A stretch of DNA of 64,000 nt from Microbacterium sp. SS28 (GCF_022761035.1 NZ_JAKWJP010000005.1:1-64000); one strand, 5' to 3'. Counted from the stretch's first letter, positions 9,311 to 18,527 are shown. The notes: generated by a model not told the origin, from the sequence alone. Made by a program: numbers and translations.

Positions 9311-10270
9311 ATGAGCACGACTACCAGCGAAGACGTGGCACGGCTTGCCGGCGTCTCACGCGGGGCCGTGAGTCAGATCCTGAATGGCCGGGGTCAGCGA
9401 TTCGCAAGTGAAACCCGCGACCGGGTGAGGCGCGCGGCCGCCGAACTCGGCTATCAGCCCTCGCAGGCCGGACGCACTCTGGCGAAAGGCTCAAGCGACA
9501 TCGTGCTCGCGGTGCTTCCCAACACCACGTTCGGCGGCAACCTTCAAGACATCTTCCAGACGGCGGCGGAGGATCTCGCCACGCACGGCCTGACTCTCCT
9601 GCTGCACCTGGCGACACCCACGACCGCGCCGTTGGATCGAGTCATCACGGGGATGAAGCCCCGAGCGGTGGTGTCACTCACACCTTTCACCGAAGAGGAG
9701 TTGACGCTGTTGAGCGAACGAGGTGTCAAATCGTTCGATCCGGTGACAACCGGCTCCGGACCTGAGGCCGACGCGGGGATCGGCCGCCTCCAGGCACGTC
9801 ACCTCATCGACCGGGGATACAAGAAGCTCGCGTTCGCGCACTTGCGGGACTCGCGCCAGGATCCGTTCGGCATGGATCGGGAGGACGGCGTCCGGCAAGT
9901 CTGCCGGGAGGGTGGCCTCGCGGAACCCGCCTCACTGCAACTCGGCATCAACTCCGCCGACGCGCTGCGCGCGATCAAAGCCATTGATCGCGGCACGGGC
10001 ATCGCCTGCTACAACGATGACGTCGCAACCGCGTTGGTCTCGGCGGCGTCCGAGAGCGGCTGGCGCATCCCCGCAGACGTGGGGATCATCGGGATGGACA
10101 ACACGCCCCTGTCTGCAGTCACCTACCCGCCCCTGACAACCATCGGGTACGACGTGAAAGCCGCCGCGCACAACCTCATCACCATGACACTGGTCGGCAT
10201 CGGCGAACCCGTCGACGAGCGGCCGATTCTCGAGCCGGCGTTCAGCCTCATCCAGCGCGGGACGACCTAG
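9311..10270 (+). CDS. LacI family transcriptional regulator of the GH3/GH43/GH2 operon
   Basis: A 319-residue repressor. The N-terminal LacI helix-turn-helix reads TSEDVARLAGVSRGAVSQILNG, followed by the hinge helix region LGYQPSQAGRTLAKGSS. The rest is a periplasmic-binding-protein-like sugar-sensing domain with the typical VGIIGMDNTPLSAVTYPPLTTI near the end. ATG at 9311 has AGGA eight bases upstream. It is divergent from the MFS-GH operon, and paired palindromes lie in the shared promoter, so autoregulation and control of that operon are likely. The effector sugar is unknown. Confidence 0.92.
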   Translation: MSTTTSEDVARLAGVSRGAVSQILNGRGQRFASETRDRVRRAAAELGYQPSQAGRTLAKGSSDIVLAVLPNTTFGGNLQDIFQTAAEDLATHGLTLLLHLATPTTAPLDRVITGMKPRAVVSLTPFTEEELTLLSERGVKSFDPVTTGSGPEADAGIGRLQARHLIDRGYKKLAFAHLRDSRQDPFGMDREDGVRQVCREGGLAEPASLQLGINSADALRAIKAIDRGTGIACYNDDVATALVSAASESGWRIPADVGIIGMDNTPLSAVTYPPLTTIGYDVKAAAHNLITMTLVGIGEPVDERPILEPAFSLIQRGTT

Positions 10271-10540
10271 GCCGGGCACCGTTCGGATTCGGTCTCCTCC
10301 AGCGAGGCTCCGACGTGTCGAGCTAGCCGCAGAGTCATCCCGGGTCGGTTCGCAGGGCACCATCTTTGTGAGCTCGAACGGCTCGCTCGAGGAAGCACGG
10401 CAGGATGCTCGGGGACCCCTCGGTGGACCCTCGACGCGAAACATCAGCAGACCTCCCGCGCCTCCCTTCTTTGGCTTGCATGCCCGGCAGCTGGAGGCCA
10501 TCTCCGGCTCCATTTGCCGCGCAATCGCGTCCGCATCACG
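10271..10540. other. Intergenic, no gene recognised
   Basis: This 270-bp stretch separates the end of the LacI gene from the convergent DUF2255 gene. I see no convincing coding sequence, RNA gene or strong hairpin followed by a T run. Confidence 0.4.
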
Positions 10541-10906
10541 TCACCGCGGGTCGACGCGCAGCGTGGTCTGCTTGGCGAGCGGGCTGGTGATCGAGCGGCT
10601 GGGAGATCCGTTGCCGTACTTGGCGAAGTAGGCCTTGTCGATCGCGTCGTCGTGCGAAGGGTCGAGGGTGTACGCGACGGCGCGGGTGTTGGCGCCCCAG
10701 CGTAGAAAGCCCTCGAAGTGGCGGGCGACGCCCTTGTACCATTCGCCGCCCGGTCCTTTCACGGACCGCAGGTAGAGCTTCCCGTCGACGACGACGTGCC
10801 ACACGATCGTGAGGGTGCGGCTGGTCCCGTCGGCACGACGCCCGGCGACCCTCACCTCGCCGGAACGGTCGAGCTCGCGCAGCTCGGTGTCAGTCCATCC
10901 GGTCAT
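10541..10906 (-). CDS. DUF2255 family protein
   Basis: A 121-residue cytoplasmic protein beginning MTGWTDTELRELDRSGEVRVAGRRADG, with WHVVVDGKLYLRSVKGPGGEWYKGV and a C-terminal DPSHDDAIDKAYFAKYGNGS. This pattern (a D-rich start, a short beta-barrel with RSV-G-WYKN/G and AKY) matches the small DUF2255 proteins, which resemble flavin-binding split barrels. Function unknown. The ATG at 10906 lies inside the 3' end of the cupin gene (17-bp overlap), so the two are translationally coupled. Confidence 0.75.
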   Translation of the reverse strand: MTGWTDTELRELDRSGEVRVAGRRADGTSRTLTIVWHVVVDGKLYLRSVKGPGGEWYKGVARHFEGFLRWGANTRAVAYTLDPSHDDAIDKAYFAKYGNGSPSRSITSPLAKQTTLRVDPR

Positions 10907-11324
10907 CGGCGTCTCCCTTCTTCGCGGAGCCGTTGTATTCGGCGTCGGTGATGTGCTCTTTCCAGAGCGTCGTCGTGGCCGGGTCGTCGCCCGCTTCGAG
11001 CATCGCGATGTGCTCCATGAAGCATCCCGGCGCGGCGGCGTGCCAGTGGTCCTCTCCTGGCGGGGTGTACAGCGTCTGCCCGGCGGGCACGTCGATGATC
11101 GTGCCGTCCCGGTGGCCGAAGCGCGCGACACCCTGCGTGACCCGCAGGTACTGGCCGCGGGCATGGGAGTGCCAGGCGGTGCGGGCGCCAGGCGCGAACC
11201 GTACCGTGGCCACCGTCATCCGCTGATCCGCTTCATGGGGGGTGGCGATGGTGTCGAGCCACACGTCGCCGGCGAACTTGTCCGGCGGGTTCTTCGCGGT
11301 GGGCTGGACGGGTTCGATGTTCAT
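10890..11324 (-). CDS. Cupin domain protein
   Basis: A 144-residue single-domain cupin. Motif 1 is GARTAWHSHARGQYLRVTQG (two His, with Gln where the family often has Glu) and motif 2 is PPGEDHWHAAAPG. The type resembles small metal-binding cupins found with carboxymuconolactone-decarboxylase-like proteins and quercetinase-like enzymes. The ATG at 11324 has AGGAG seven bases upstream. That Shine-Dalgarno overlaps the end of the chimeric remnant at 11333, so the gene is probably cotranscribed from further upstream. Function unknown. Confidence 0.8.
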   Translation of the reverse strand: MNIEPVQPTAKNPPDKFAGDVWLDTIATPHEADQRMTVATVRFAPGARTAWHSHARGQYLRVTQGVARFGHRDGTIIDVPAGQTLYTPPGEDHWHAAAPGCFMEHIAMLEAGDDPATTTLWKEHITDAEYNGSAKKGDADDRMD

Positions 11325-11332
11325 CGGATCTC

Positions 11333-11623
11333 CTACGGAGTGAGGGTGGCGCCGGGTGAGACGATCTGGTCGACGCGGTCGAGGACCGTGGGCGTTATCC
11401 GTCGGCGGATGTGCTCTGGGGTCTGGCTGCCGGCAGCGCGGGAGAGACTGCCCAGCTCGCGAGCATTCGGAGGGCGTCGGCGGAGGGCGAGCATCGCGAC
11501 TTCCTCACGGCCCAGCCCGGGCACCCGCCTGCTGCCGCCGTACGCGGGCAGAGCGGCCTGGTCCGGAGTGATGCGGTGCAGGCGGCCGGCCAGGAACTCC
11601 CGCACCTCGCTGCGATGGTCCAT
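11333..11623 (-). pseudogene. Chimeric remnant: XRE-regulator N-terminus joined to an aldo/keto-reductase-like tail
   Basis: The first 45 residues, MDHRSEVREFLAGRLHRIT and GSRRVPGLGREEVAMLA, match the start of the common actinobacterial XRE regulators that continue into a full helix-turn-helix (usually about 280 residues). The match stops inside the HTH. The last 35 residues, with SQTPEHIRR and TPTVLDRVDQIVSPGATLTP, look instead like the C-terminal helix of an aldo/keto reductase. The 96-residue frame is thus best read as a deletion junction between two former neighbours, not a working gene. It lies directly upstream of the cupin gene and may still carry its promoter. Confidence 0.6.
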
Positions 11624-11756
11624 GATCCTCGACGCTACGCGCACGCTCTCACGCCTGGGAGGGTCTGGCAGTACCGGGGACGGCCGTCACTGCCACGCGC
11701 GCATCGCGCGGGGTCAACTGCATACATCCACTGACGACCCCGAGGAGTTCTCTCGC

Positions 11757-12806
11757 ATGCTTGCGACTTTCATGTACGGCGCCGGTGACGTCCGCGTCGA
11801 AACCGTTCCCGACCCGACCCTGAAGAACTCAACGGACGCGATCGTCCGCACTGTGCGTTCGTGCGTCTGCGGGTCCGACCTGCACCCCTACCACTCCATG
11901 GAGAACTCCGGCGAGGGCAGCCCGATGGGCCATGAGCTGATCGCGGTGGTCGAAGAGGTCGGCTCCGACGTCACCACCGTGAAGCCTGGCGATTTCGTGA
12001 TCGTTCCGTTCGCATTCTCGGACAATACCTGCGTGTTCTGCCGCGAGGGGTTCCAGACCTCCTGCGTACACGGGGGCTGGTACGGCAGCGCGGAGACCGG
12101 CGGCCTTCAGGCAGATCTTGCCCGGATCCCGCTCGCCGACGGCAGCCTCGTGAAGGTCCCGGACCTTGACCCTGCCACGGCGGACGAGGGCATGCTCGCG
12201 TCGCTGCTGACCCTGTCCGACGTGTATCTGACCGGATATCACGCCGCCCACATGGGACACGTCGAGCCCGGCAAGACCGTCACGGTGATCGGGGACGGGG
12301 CCGTCGGCCTGTCGGCCGTGCTCGCTGCCCAGCAGCTGGGCGCGGAGCGGATCATCCTGATGGGACGACACACCGCTCGCACCGACCTGGGCGTCGCGTT
12401 CGGCGCAACCGACGTCGTCGCCGAGCGCGGCGAGGACGGTATCGCGAGGGTGATGGATCTGACCGACGGGGAAGGCGCGCACATCGTCCTCGAGGCGGTC
12501 GGGCATATGCCGGCGTACGAGCAGGCCCACGGCATCGTCCGTCCCGGCGGCATCATCTCCCGCGTCGGCGTCCCGCAGTATGAGGAGGCGGGTATCGGGT
12601 TCGGGTCGCTGTTCGGCAAGAACGCCCGCCTCGCGGGCGGCCCCGCACCCGTCCGCGCCTACATCGAGGCGGCGATCCCGCAGGTAATGTCTGGCGCGAT
12701 CAACCCCGGCCGGGTCTTCGACCGCACCATCTCGCTGACCGACGTGCCCGCCGGGTATCGGGCCATGGACAGCCGAGCAGCCCTCAAGGTCATGGTCACG
12801 GTCTGA
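11757..12806 (+). CDS. Zinc-dependent alcohol dehydrogenase family protein (MDR)
   Basis: A 349-residue medium-chain dehydrogenase. The catalytic zinc site is suggested by CVCGSDLHPYH and GHELIAVVEEVGSDV. A structural-zinc type cluster follows as C-x2-C-x7-C in NTCVFCREGFQTSC. The Rossmann part has VTVIGDGAVGLSAVLAAQQLGAERI and then MGRH, where a basic Arg suggests NADP preference (inference). GAGGAG lies about ten bases before ATG 11757. The stop codon overlaps the start of the DHA2 pump (TGATG), so both are made together. The promoter lies in the 130 bp facing the chimeric remnant. Substrate unknown. Confidence 0.87.
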   Translation: MLATFMYGAGDVRVETVPDPTLKNSTDAIVRTVRSCVCGSDLHPYHSMENSGEGSPMGHELIAVVEEVGSDVTTVKPGDFVIVPFAFSDNTCVFCREGFQTSCVHGGWYGSAETGGLQADLARIPLADGSLVKVPDLDPATADEGMLASLLTLSDVYLTGYHAAHMGHVEPGKTVTVIGDGAVGLSAVLAAQQLGAERIILMGRHTARTDLGVAFGATDVVAERGEDGIARVMDLTDGEGAHIVLEAVGHMPAYEQAHGIVRPGGIISRVGVPQYEEAGIGFGSLFGKNARLAGGPAPVRAYIEAAIPQVMSGAINPGRVFDRTISLTDVPAGYRAMDSRAALKVMVTV

Positions 12807-14302
12807 TGGCCGCGCAATCTCTGCCTCTCGCAGCGGGTGCGATCAGGACAGCCCCGCTCCACAAGGGCGCGATCCTGGCCATTGTCCTGGTCAGCTATTT
12901 CATGATCCTGCTCGACAACTCCGTGATCTTCACCGCATTGCCCAGCCTGCAGGCCGACCTGCAGTTGAACGGCACGGAGCTGGCGTGGGTGCAGAACGCT
13001 TACACGCTGGTGTTCGGCGGGTTGCTGCTGCTCGGGGCACGCGCCGGCGACATCCTCGGCCGTAAGCCGGTGTTCATCCTCGGCCTCATCGTCTTCTCCG
13101 TCGCATCACTGCTGATCGCCCTCTCCCCTGCCGGATGGTGGATCATCACGGCCCGAGCCATCCAGGGCATCGGTGCAGCGATCGTGGCTCCGTCGGCGCT
13201 GTCCCTCATCACGGCGACTTTCGAGGGCAGGGAACGCTCCCGTGCGGTCGCGTGGTATTCGGCCACCGCCGGCATCGGTGCGAGCCTCGGTCTGGTCGTG
13301 GGCGGTGCGATGGCGTCCTGGTTCTCATGGCGGGCCGGGTTCTTCATCAATGTCCCGATCGGGCTCGCGATGCTGCTCCTGGCACCGCGGTTCCTCCCCC
13401 GCACGCCCGCTCTGCCCGGTCGGTTCGACCTCGTCGGGGCGATCACCTCCACCCTCGGTGTCGGTGCACTCGTCTTCGCGATCCTCAACGCCGCAGAGAA
13501 CGGGTGGACCAGCCCCGCCACGGTGGCCGGGTTCGGGGTCGCGGCCGTGGTCCTCGCCGTCTTCGTCGTCGCCGAGGCGCGGGCCTCGCAGCCGATCATG
13601 CCGCTGCGGCTGTTCGCCAGCCGGACGCGGGCCGGCGCCTACCTGACCCGGCTGCTCTACCTCGGCGCGATGATCGGGTTCTTCTTCTTCACCAGCCAGT
13701 ACCTGCAGGAGGCGCTTGGCTTCACCCCGATCCAGGCGGGCTTCGCCTTCCTGCCGATGACCCTGGTGAACTTCGTCGTCGCAATGGCGATACCCCGGCT
13801 GACCGCCCGAATCGGCAACACCGTGCCGCTCATCGCAGGGATCGCACTCACGCTCGGCGGCATGTTCTGGCTCAGCCACATCACGCCGACGAGCGACTAC
13901 GTCACCGCCGTCGCCCTCCCCATGCTGCTGATCGGCGCCGGACAAGGGCTCGCGTTCGCACCCATGACCACCTTCGGAATCACCGGCGCCGCGCCCGCAG
14001 ATGCCGGCGCGGCATCGGGTGTCGTGAACACCTTCCACCAGGTCGGCTCGTCACTGGGTCTCGGCATCCTCGTCGCCGTCGCGGGTGCCGCCGCGGGGGG
14101 AACCACAGGCGCGGCTGCGACGATCAGGGCAGAGGCGACCGCCGCGCTGACCGGAGCGAGCATCTTCCTGGGCCTCAGCCTGCTCATCGCGCTCATCCTC
14201 ATCGCGCCGGGAGATTCGGCGGCGCGGCGACGCAACGCCGCGCAGGGGGGTTCCGCCAGCCCCTCCCTGCGCGCCGACGCTCGACCTACCGTTGGCGCGT
14301 GA
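12806..14302 (+). CDS. DHA2 (EmrB/QacA) family MFS efflux transporter
   Basis: A 498-residue protein with about 14 hydrophobic segments, as in the drug:H+ antiporter-2 family. LDNSVIFTALPSLQADLQL in helix 1 is the DHA2 version of motif D1. GARAGDILGRKPVF is the motif A loop, and GIGASLGLVVGGAMASWFSWRAGFFINVP is the antiporter motif C region. The ATG overlaps the ADH stop by one base. A basic C-terminal tail ends the chain. It probably exports a small toxic compound, perhaps related to the substrate of the cotranslated dehydrogenase (inference). Confidence 0.9.
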   Translation: MAAQSLPLAAGAIRTAPLHKGAILAIVLVSYFMILLDNSVIFTALPSLQADLQLNGTELAWVQNAYTLVFGGLLLLGARAGDILGRKPVFILGLIVFSVASLLIALSPAGWWIITARAIQGIGAAIVAPSALSLITATFEGRERSRAVAWYSATAGIGASLGLVVGGAMASWFSWRAGFFINVPIGLAMLLLAPRFLPRTPALPGRFDLVGAITSTLGVGALVFAILNAAENGWTSPATVAGFGVAAVVLAVFVVAEARASQPIMPLRLFASRTRAGAYLTRLLYLGAMIGFFFFTSQYLQEALGFTPIQAGFAFLPMTLVNFVVAMAIPRLTARIGNTVPLIAGIALTLGGMFWLSHITPTSDYVTAVALPMLLIGAGQGLAFAPMTTFGITGAAPADAGAASGVVNTFHQVGSSLGLGILVAVAGAAAGGTTGAAATIRAEATAALTGASIFLGLSLLIALILIAPGDSAARRRNAAQGGSASPSLRADARPTVGA

Positions 14303-14373
14303 GCGGCGGTACACATCACGATCTGGAAGGGATGTGCACATGTCTGACCCCACAATCGATCCAACGGCCGCCT

Positions 14374-15795
14374 TCATGGGATCGACAGTTCGCGGATCGT
14401 GAGTCCGCGGAAGGTGGCTTGGCCATCGTGGGCGTAGAGACGGAGGCGGTCGTCGCCTTCGAGCGGGAACACGCGGTGGGAGTGCACGACGCGACCGTCT
14501 CCGACGAAGAGTTCCACACTCGTGCGATCGACAAGGAGGCGGATCATCAGGCGCCCGGTTGAGGGGTCGATAGGAGTCTGCGACTCGCCACCGGTGGGGT
14601 TGACGGTCGGACGACGGTTGACGTACACGAATGGGCCGCGCAGGTATACGCCCACCGCGACGTGGCGCCCCCCGCCGGAGGCACGGCACACCTCGATCCC
14701 GACATTCGCGGGAGCGGCCGCCGGGTCCCACGCCAGTTCGCACGACAGGTCGTAAGCGAGCGACCGCACATCGAGATCGCGCGTGCCGCTCACGACGACA
14801 TCGCCCAGTCGGTGCGTCTTCGTCGCGTACCGCTCGAGCGCCGCGGTCGGGGTCGAGGCGAGAAAGTACCCGCCGATCCCCCGCTTGAGCCGGACGTCGC
14901 GCACGATCATGTCGTCGCCGTTGTAGCCGTCGGTTGCGAGCGTGGGTGTGTTGTGCGGGTAGTCCCAGAAGTTGGCCCAGCCGATTGCGCGGCGGAGAGT
15001 CGCATCCTCAGCCCCCGAGCCGTCGTGATCCGGGTACGTCACCGCACCGTAGAAATCGAACCCGTAGTCCAGCCACTGCGGCTCGCCATGGTCGGGAACG
15101 AATGACGCGCCATCGAATGCCCCGGTCCAATACGCATAGGTCGCCGGCAGACCCCGACCCTTGCCATTGGCGCTGGTGCCGAGTATCCAATGCGAGCTGC
15201 CGTCGTCCGCTGTCATGCGGAAGATGTCGGGGCACTCCAGCACGCCGAGGTCGGTGCGCTCGAACTCGCCGACGCGCTCCCACGAGCGCAGATCGGCCGA
15301 TATGTAGAACCCGATCCTCTGCCCTTCCGCGTTCGCCATGAACCACCGCCGGCGGTCGGCGTCCCAGATCACCTTCGGGTCGCGGAAGTCCGGCACTCCC
15401 GGGTTCGGGAGGACCGGCGCGTCCCCGCCGGGGCGGAAGGACCGTCCCCGATCCGTCGAGTACCACAGATACTGCGCTTGCTTCCCCTCGGGCGCCTGCG
15501 TCAGGAGGGCGATGACCGCGCCTTCGCCATACCCGGCGGTGTTGCGCTCATCGACGACGAGGCATCCTGACCAGCAGTCGCCGTTCGCGTTGCTGAACTT
15601 CGGGATAGCGACGCCGCGATCGCGGAACGAGACGTGGTCGCGTGTCGTCGCGCGGCGCCATGACGTGCCTCCGCCGCCGTCGATGTAGTCGGCGTTGTAC
15701 AAGTAGTAGTAGTGGTACTCGCCATCGAGGTAGATGGGGCGCTGCGGGTCGTTCTTCCAGTTGTCGCGAACGCTGAAGTGGTAAGTGGGCCGCAT
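14374..15795 (-). CDS. Glycoside hydrolase family 32 (fructan beta-fructosidase/levanase type), catalytic part
   Basis: The frame from ATG 15795 encodes 473 residues of a complete GH32: nucleophile Asp in SVRDNWKNDPQRPIY, Asp in PDFRDPKVIWDADRRRW, and acid/base Glu in LGVLECPDIFRMT. The C-terminal beta-sandwich runs from about residue 330 to RVFPLEGDDRLRLYAHDGQATF. Proteins of this subtype (HYYYLYNADY after the first motif) are normally secreted, but this start leaves no signal peptide. A Tat-type leader lies just upstream in another frame (15810-15956), ending 15 bases before this ATG. AAAGGA lies nine bases before ATG 15795, so the gene can be translated alone as a cytoplasmic enzyme. The alternative is that it is a frameshifted secreted enzyme. 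Confidence 0.85.
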   Translation of the reverse strand: MRPTYHFSVRDNWKNDPQRPIYLDGEYHYYYLYNADYIDGGGGTSWRRATTRDHVSFRDRGVAIPKFSNANGDCWSGCLVVDERNTAGYGEGAVIALLTQAPEGKQAQYLWYSTDRGRSFRPGGDAPVLPNPGVPDFRDPKVIWDADRRRWFMANAEGQRIGFYISADLRSWERVGEFERTDLGVLECPDIFRMTADDGSSHWILGTSANGKGRGLPATYAYWTGAFDGASFVPDHGEPQWLDYGFDFYGAVTYPDHDGSGAEDATLRRAIGWANFWDYPHNTPTLATDGYNGDDMIVRDVRLKRGIGGYFLASTPTAALERYATKTHRLGDVVVSGTRDLDVRSLAYDLSCELAWDPAAAPANVGIEVCRASGGGRHVAVGVYLRGPFVYVNRRPTVNPTGGESQTPIDPSTGRLMIRLLVDRTSVELFVGDGRVVHSHRVFPLEGDDRLRLYAHDGQATFRGLTIRELSIP

Positions 15796-15809
15796 GCGGT
15801 TGCGTCCTT

Positions 15810-15956
15810 TCAGGCAGCGCCGGTCTCGGCGGTGAGGGACTCGGCCGAGGCAGGAGCGGCGACTCCCGCCACGGCGAGCGCGCCTCCGAGAGCTGGAGCC
15901 CCGGCCCCGGCCCCGGCGAAGAGTGTGCGACGTGATACCACGGGTGAGTTCTCCAC
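15810..15956 (-). CDS. Tat signal peptide ORF detached from the GH32 domain by a frameshift
   Basis: From GTG 15956, with AAGGT six bases upstream, a 48-residue frame begins VENSPVVSRRTLFAG, continues as an Ala/Gly-rich hydrophobic stretch and ends in APASAESLTAETGAA before a TGA. SRRTLF is a twin-arginine motif and ASA a signal peptidase I site. This is exactly the leader expected on the secreted GH32 that starts 15 bases further on, but in another frame. A one-base slip or indel near the TGA would join leader and enzyme through a linker reading LKGRNR. It may be a mutation, a sequencing error, or (less likely) a separate coupled leader peptide. Confidence 0.7.
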   Translation of the reverse strand: MENSPVVSRRTLFAGAGAGAPALGGALAVAGVAAPASAESLTAETGAA

Positions 15957-16011
15957 AGGTCACCTTCGAGTCCGGGCAGCGTGGCTGCGGCCGATGGGTG
16001 GGGCTGAGACG

Positions 16012-17496
16012 TCAGCGGACGGATGCGACCCGCCAGGCCCGCAGCGAAGCTCGGGCGCCGTCGAGATCGACGGCGATGCGTGTCGAGTCCTGACGTGTCG
16101 GGTAGACGCGGGCGGCGAGCGGAACGCCGTTCGCGAAGGCCTCGAGCGCGGAGTGATCCACGAGAACGCGCAGCCGCACCGCGTCGCCGTCAAGCGGCAC
16201 ACGTCCCGACAGCAGCTCTGCGTCGGTGCTCTCATCGAGACTGGACCGGGTCCGGTCGAGCGTAAGCTCCGCCTCGCCGCCGACCCGGCGCAGTCGGTAA
16301 ACGGTCCGCTCCTGGCCGTCCGGTGTGGCGCGCACCGTCAGTTCGACCGAGCCGCCCGGAGCGAGCGTCGCCTCAAGCTCGAGATCGAGCTGATCGCCGT
16401 CGAGCGCGCGAGGGCTCACTCCAGCTGCGTCACCGTCGAAGAGGAGGTCGGCACGCAGGGCATCGACCTCCGGCGCCGGCGCCTGGTGCAGCGATCCGTC
16501 CGCACTCGCGGAGACCACACGCGGCAGCGACATCACCCCGGACCATCCAGCGGCGACGGCCGCGGCATCCGTCCTTCCCTCCTGCATCCATCCGAACATG
16601 AGGCGCCTGCCCGCCTCGTCCCGCATCGACTGGGGCGCGTAGAAGAAGCGGCCTCCCAGGTCGAGGCGATGCAGCGCCCGTGGTTCGAAGCGGTCGCCCC
16701 GGTAGTCGCCCGTCCAGTAGAGCGGATGGTGTGTCACGCCCTCGTCCCATGCGGAGAAGACGAGCACGTCCGTCGTGTCTTTCTCGGATTCGACGCGGAA
16801 CAGGTCGACGCACTCCCACATCGTCCCGGTCCAATCCGGAGCTGTGCACGGCTGAGAATTCGCGTCCCCGACGAGCAGCGGTCCGATGTACTGCCACGAG
16901 CGAAGGTCGCGGGACTCGTAGAGGAGCGCGGTCCCGCCGATCCCGCGGATGCCGGCGCCGACGATCTGACGCCAGCGCCCCGCGGCGGCGTCCGATCCCG
17001 GTTCCCACCACACGCAATGGTCGCGGAAGGCGACGATGTCGAGGTCGCTCGGCGGAGCCGGGATGACCGGGTTCGCGGCATCTGTCGTCCACTCCAGCAG
17101 GTCAGCCGAGCCTGTGGCGACACACGGCAGTTCGATGCCGTCGTGACGGCCCGAGTACACCAGCGTGGGCACGCCGTCGTCGTCAACCAGCACACCCGAC
17201 CAGCAGCCGTCCGCGTCGGGGCCGTCGCCGGGCTCCAGTGCGATCGGAAGGTGCTCCCAGTGCACGAGGTCGGTGCTGCGTGCGTGTCCCCAGTGGATCC
17301 GGTCGTGAACCGCGGCGAACGGGTTGTACTGGTAGAAGAGGTGGTACCAGCCGTCCCGCTGCGTGAGTCCGTTGGGGTCGTTCAACCAGCCTGCCGGTGC
17401 GACGAAGTGGAACGCAGGGCGGTGCGGGTCGAGTGCAGCTCGCGCCGCGAGATCAGTCGCTGCCGCGTCGGGGCGGGCGGACGTGTGGCTGGTCAT
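16012..17496 (-). CDS. Glycoside hydrolase family 32 (beta-fructofuranosidase), cytoplasmic
   Basis: A 494-residue GH32 without a signal peptide. The nucleophile Asp is in APAGWLNDPNGLTQRDG, with the transition-state Asp in VAFRDHCVWWEPG. This RDH form replaces the usual RDP. The acid/base Glu is in GTMWECVDLFRVES, where ECV replaces ECP. WGHARSTDLVHWEHLPIAL and FGWMQEGRTD are further GH32 motifs, and the last 150 residues form the beta-sandwich ending in HSALEAFANG. It overlaps the ABC ATPase gene (ATGA), so it likely cleaves fructo-oligosaccharides or sucrose taken up by that transporter. Confidence 0.92.
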   Translation of the reverse strand: MTSHTSARPDAAATDLAARAALDPHRPAFHFVAPAGWLNDPNGLTQRDGWYHLFYQYNPFAAVHDRIHWGHARSTDLVHWEHLPIALEPGDGPDADGCWSGVLVDDDGVPTLVYSGRHDGIELPCVATGSADLLEWTTDAANPVIPAPPSDLDIVAFRDHCVWWEPGSDAAAGRWRQIVGAGIRGIGGTALLYESRDLRSWQYIGPLLVGDANSQPCTAPDWTGTMWECVDLFRVESEKDTTDVLVFSAWDEGVTHHPLYWTGDYRGDRFEPRALHRLDLGGRFFYAPQSMRDEAGRRLMFGWMQEGRTDAAAVAAGWSGVMSLPRVVSASADGSLHQAPAPEVDALRADLLFDGDAAGVSPRALDGDQLDLELEATLAPGGSVELTVRATPDGQERTVYRLRRVGGEAELTLDRTRSSLDESTDAELLSGRVPLDGDAVRLRVLVDHSALEAFANGVPLAARVYPTRQDSTRIAVDLDGARASLRAWRVASVR

Positions 17497-18527
17497 GCGG
17501 CGTCGTTCCCCTGCTGGTCTGCGGGTTGTTCCAGTGCGGTTCCGGGCGCGTCCGCCGGCGGTGCGTAAAGACCGCAGCGCACCCAGTGCTCCGGCCTCTC
17601 ACTGAGTCGGTGAAAGACCGGCTTCTCGGCAGAGCACGGCTCGGCTGCCTCTCCCGACCACCGGCACTCGGTGGGCTGCAAGACCTCGCGACGCAGCTGC
17701 GCACGCTCCACTGCATCGAATGGATCCGTCCGCTTGGGATCGGGAACCGCCGAGATGAGAAGCCGGGTGTACGGATGGGCGGGCTGTGCGAGCAGTTCCA
17801 TCGCGTCTCCGCCCTCGACGAACTCGCCGGCGAACATCACGACGATGCGGTCTGCGAGATAGCGCGCCGACGCGAGGTCATGCGTGATGTACAGCATGGA
17901 GATGCCCTGCTCCTCGCAGAGGCTGCGCATGAGGTTGAGCACCCCGATCCGCACCGAGACGTCGAGCATCGACGTCGGCTCGTCCGCGAGCAGGAGTCGG
18001 GGGTTCACCGCCAAGGCGCGGGCGATGGCGATGCGCTGCCGCTGACCACCCGAGAGCTCGTGCGGGTAGCGGTCGAGCAACTCGTCGGGCAGCCCCACCT
18101 TCGCCATGAGCCGGCGCTTCGCCTGCTCGATCGCGGCCCGGCCTGAGGCGGCGCCGTGGATGCGCAGCGGGCGTTCGAGGAAGTGTCCGATCCGGTGGAC
18201 CGGGTTCAGCGAGCCGAACGGATCCTGGAAGATCATCTGCACCGCCGAACGGTATTCGCGCGTCGCGCGTCGCTTCGAGGTGGCGATGATGTCTTCGCCT
18301 TCGAACAGAAAGGTCCCTCCGGACGGCTGCTCGAGCCGCGCGATGCAGCGTGCGAGCGTGGACTTGCCGCTTCCCGACTCACCGACGAGTGCCACGATCT
18401 CACCGTGGGCGATGTCGAGGTCGACCCCGCCGAGGGCGCGCACCTGCTTGCGAGAGAAGGACCCGCCGATCGTGAAGGTCTTCTGCAGTCCCCGCGTGGA
18501 GAGCACCGGGGTGTCGTGGTCGGTCAT
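17493..18527 (-). CDS. ABC transporter ATP-binding protein, DppF/OppF type
   Basis: A 344-residue ATPase. Walker A is GESGSGKST (residues 49-57), the signature is [16 protein letters not shown], and Walker B is [12 protein letters not shown]. The C-terminal oligopeptide/dipeptide-type extension has the [13 protein letters not shown] motif and a Cys cluster in [19 protein letters not shown], which in DppF/OppF proteins can carry an Fe-S cluster. It overlaps the DppD-type gene upstream and GH32 downstream by ATGA. It is the second nucleotide-binding subunit of the family 5 importer at 17493-23197. Confidence 0.92.
   Translation of the reverse strand: MTDHDTPVLSTRGLQKTFTIGGSFSRKQVRALGGVDLDIAHGEIVALVGESGSGKSTLARCIARLEQPSGGTFLFEGEDIIATSKRRATREYRSAVQMIFQDPFGSLNPVHRIGHFLERPLRIHGAASGRAAIEQAKRRLMAKVGLPDELLDRYPHELSGGQRQRIAIARALAVNPRLLLADEPTSMLDVSVRIGVLNLMRSLCEEQGISMLYITHDLASARYLADRIVVMFAGEFVEGGDAMELLAQPAHPYTRLLISAVPDPKRTDPFDAVERAQLRREVLQPTECRWSGEAAEPCSAEKPVFHRLSERPEHWVRCGLYAPPADAPGTALEQPADQQGNDAA

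Noticed and set aside
10271..10540. Small gene or RNA between LacI and DUF2255
   Set aside because: Open frames there show no start with Shine-Dalgarno plus protein-like composition.
15796..15963. N-terminal extension of the GH32 frame to 15963
   Set aside because: The extension reads as Arg/Gly/Ser-rich nonsense, while another frame of the same DNA encodes a perfect Tat signal peptide.
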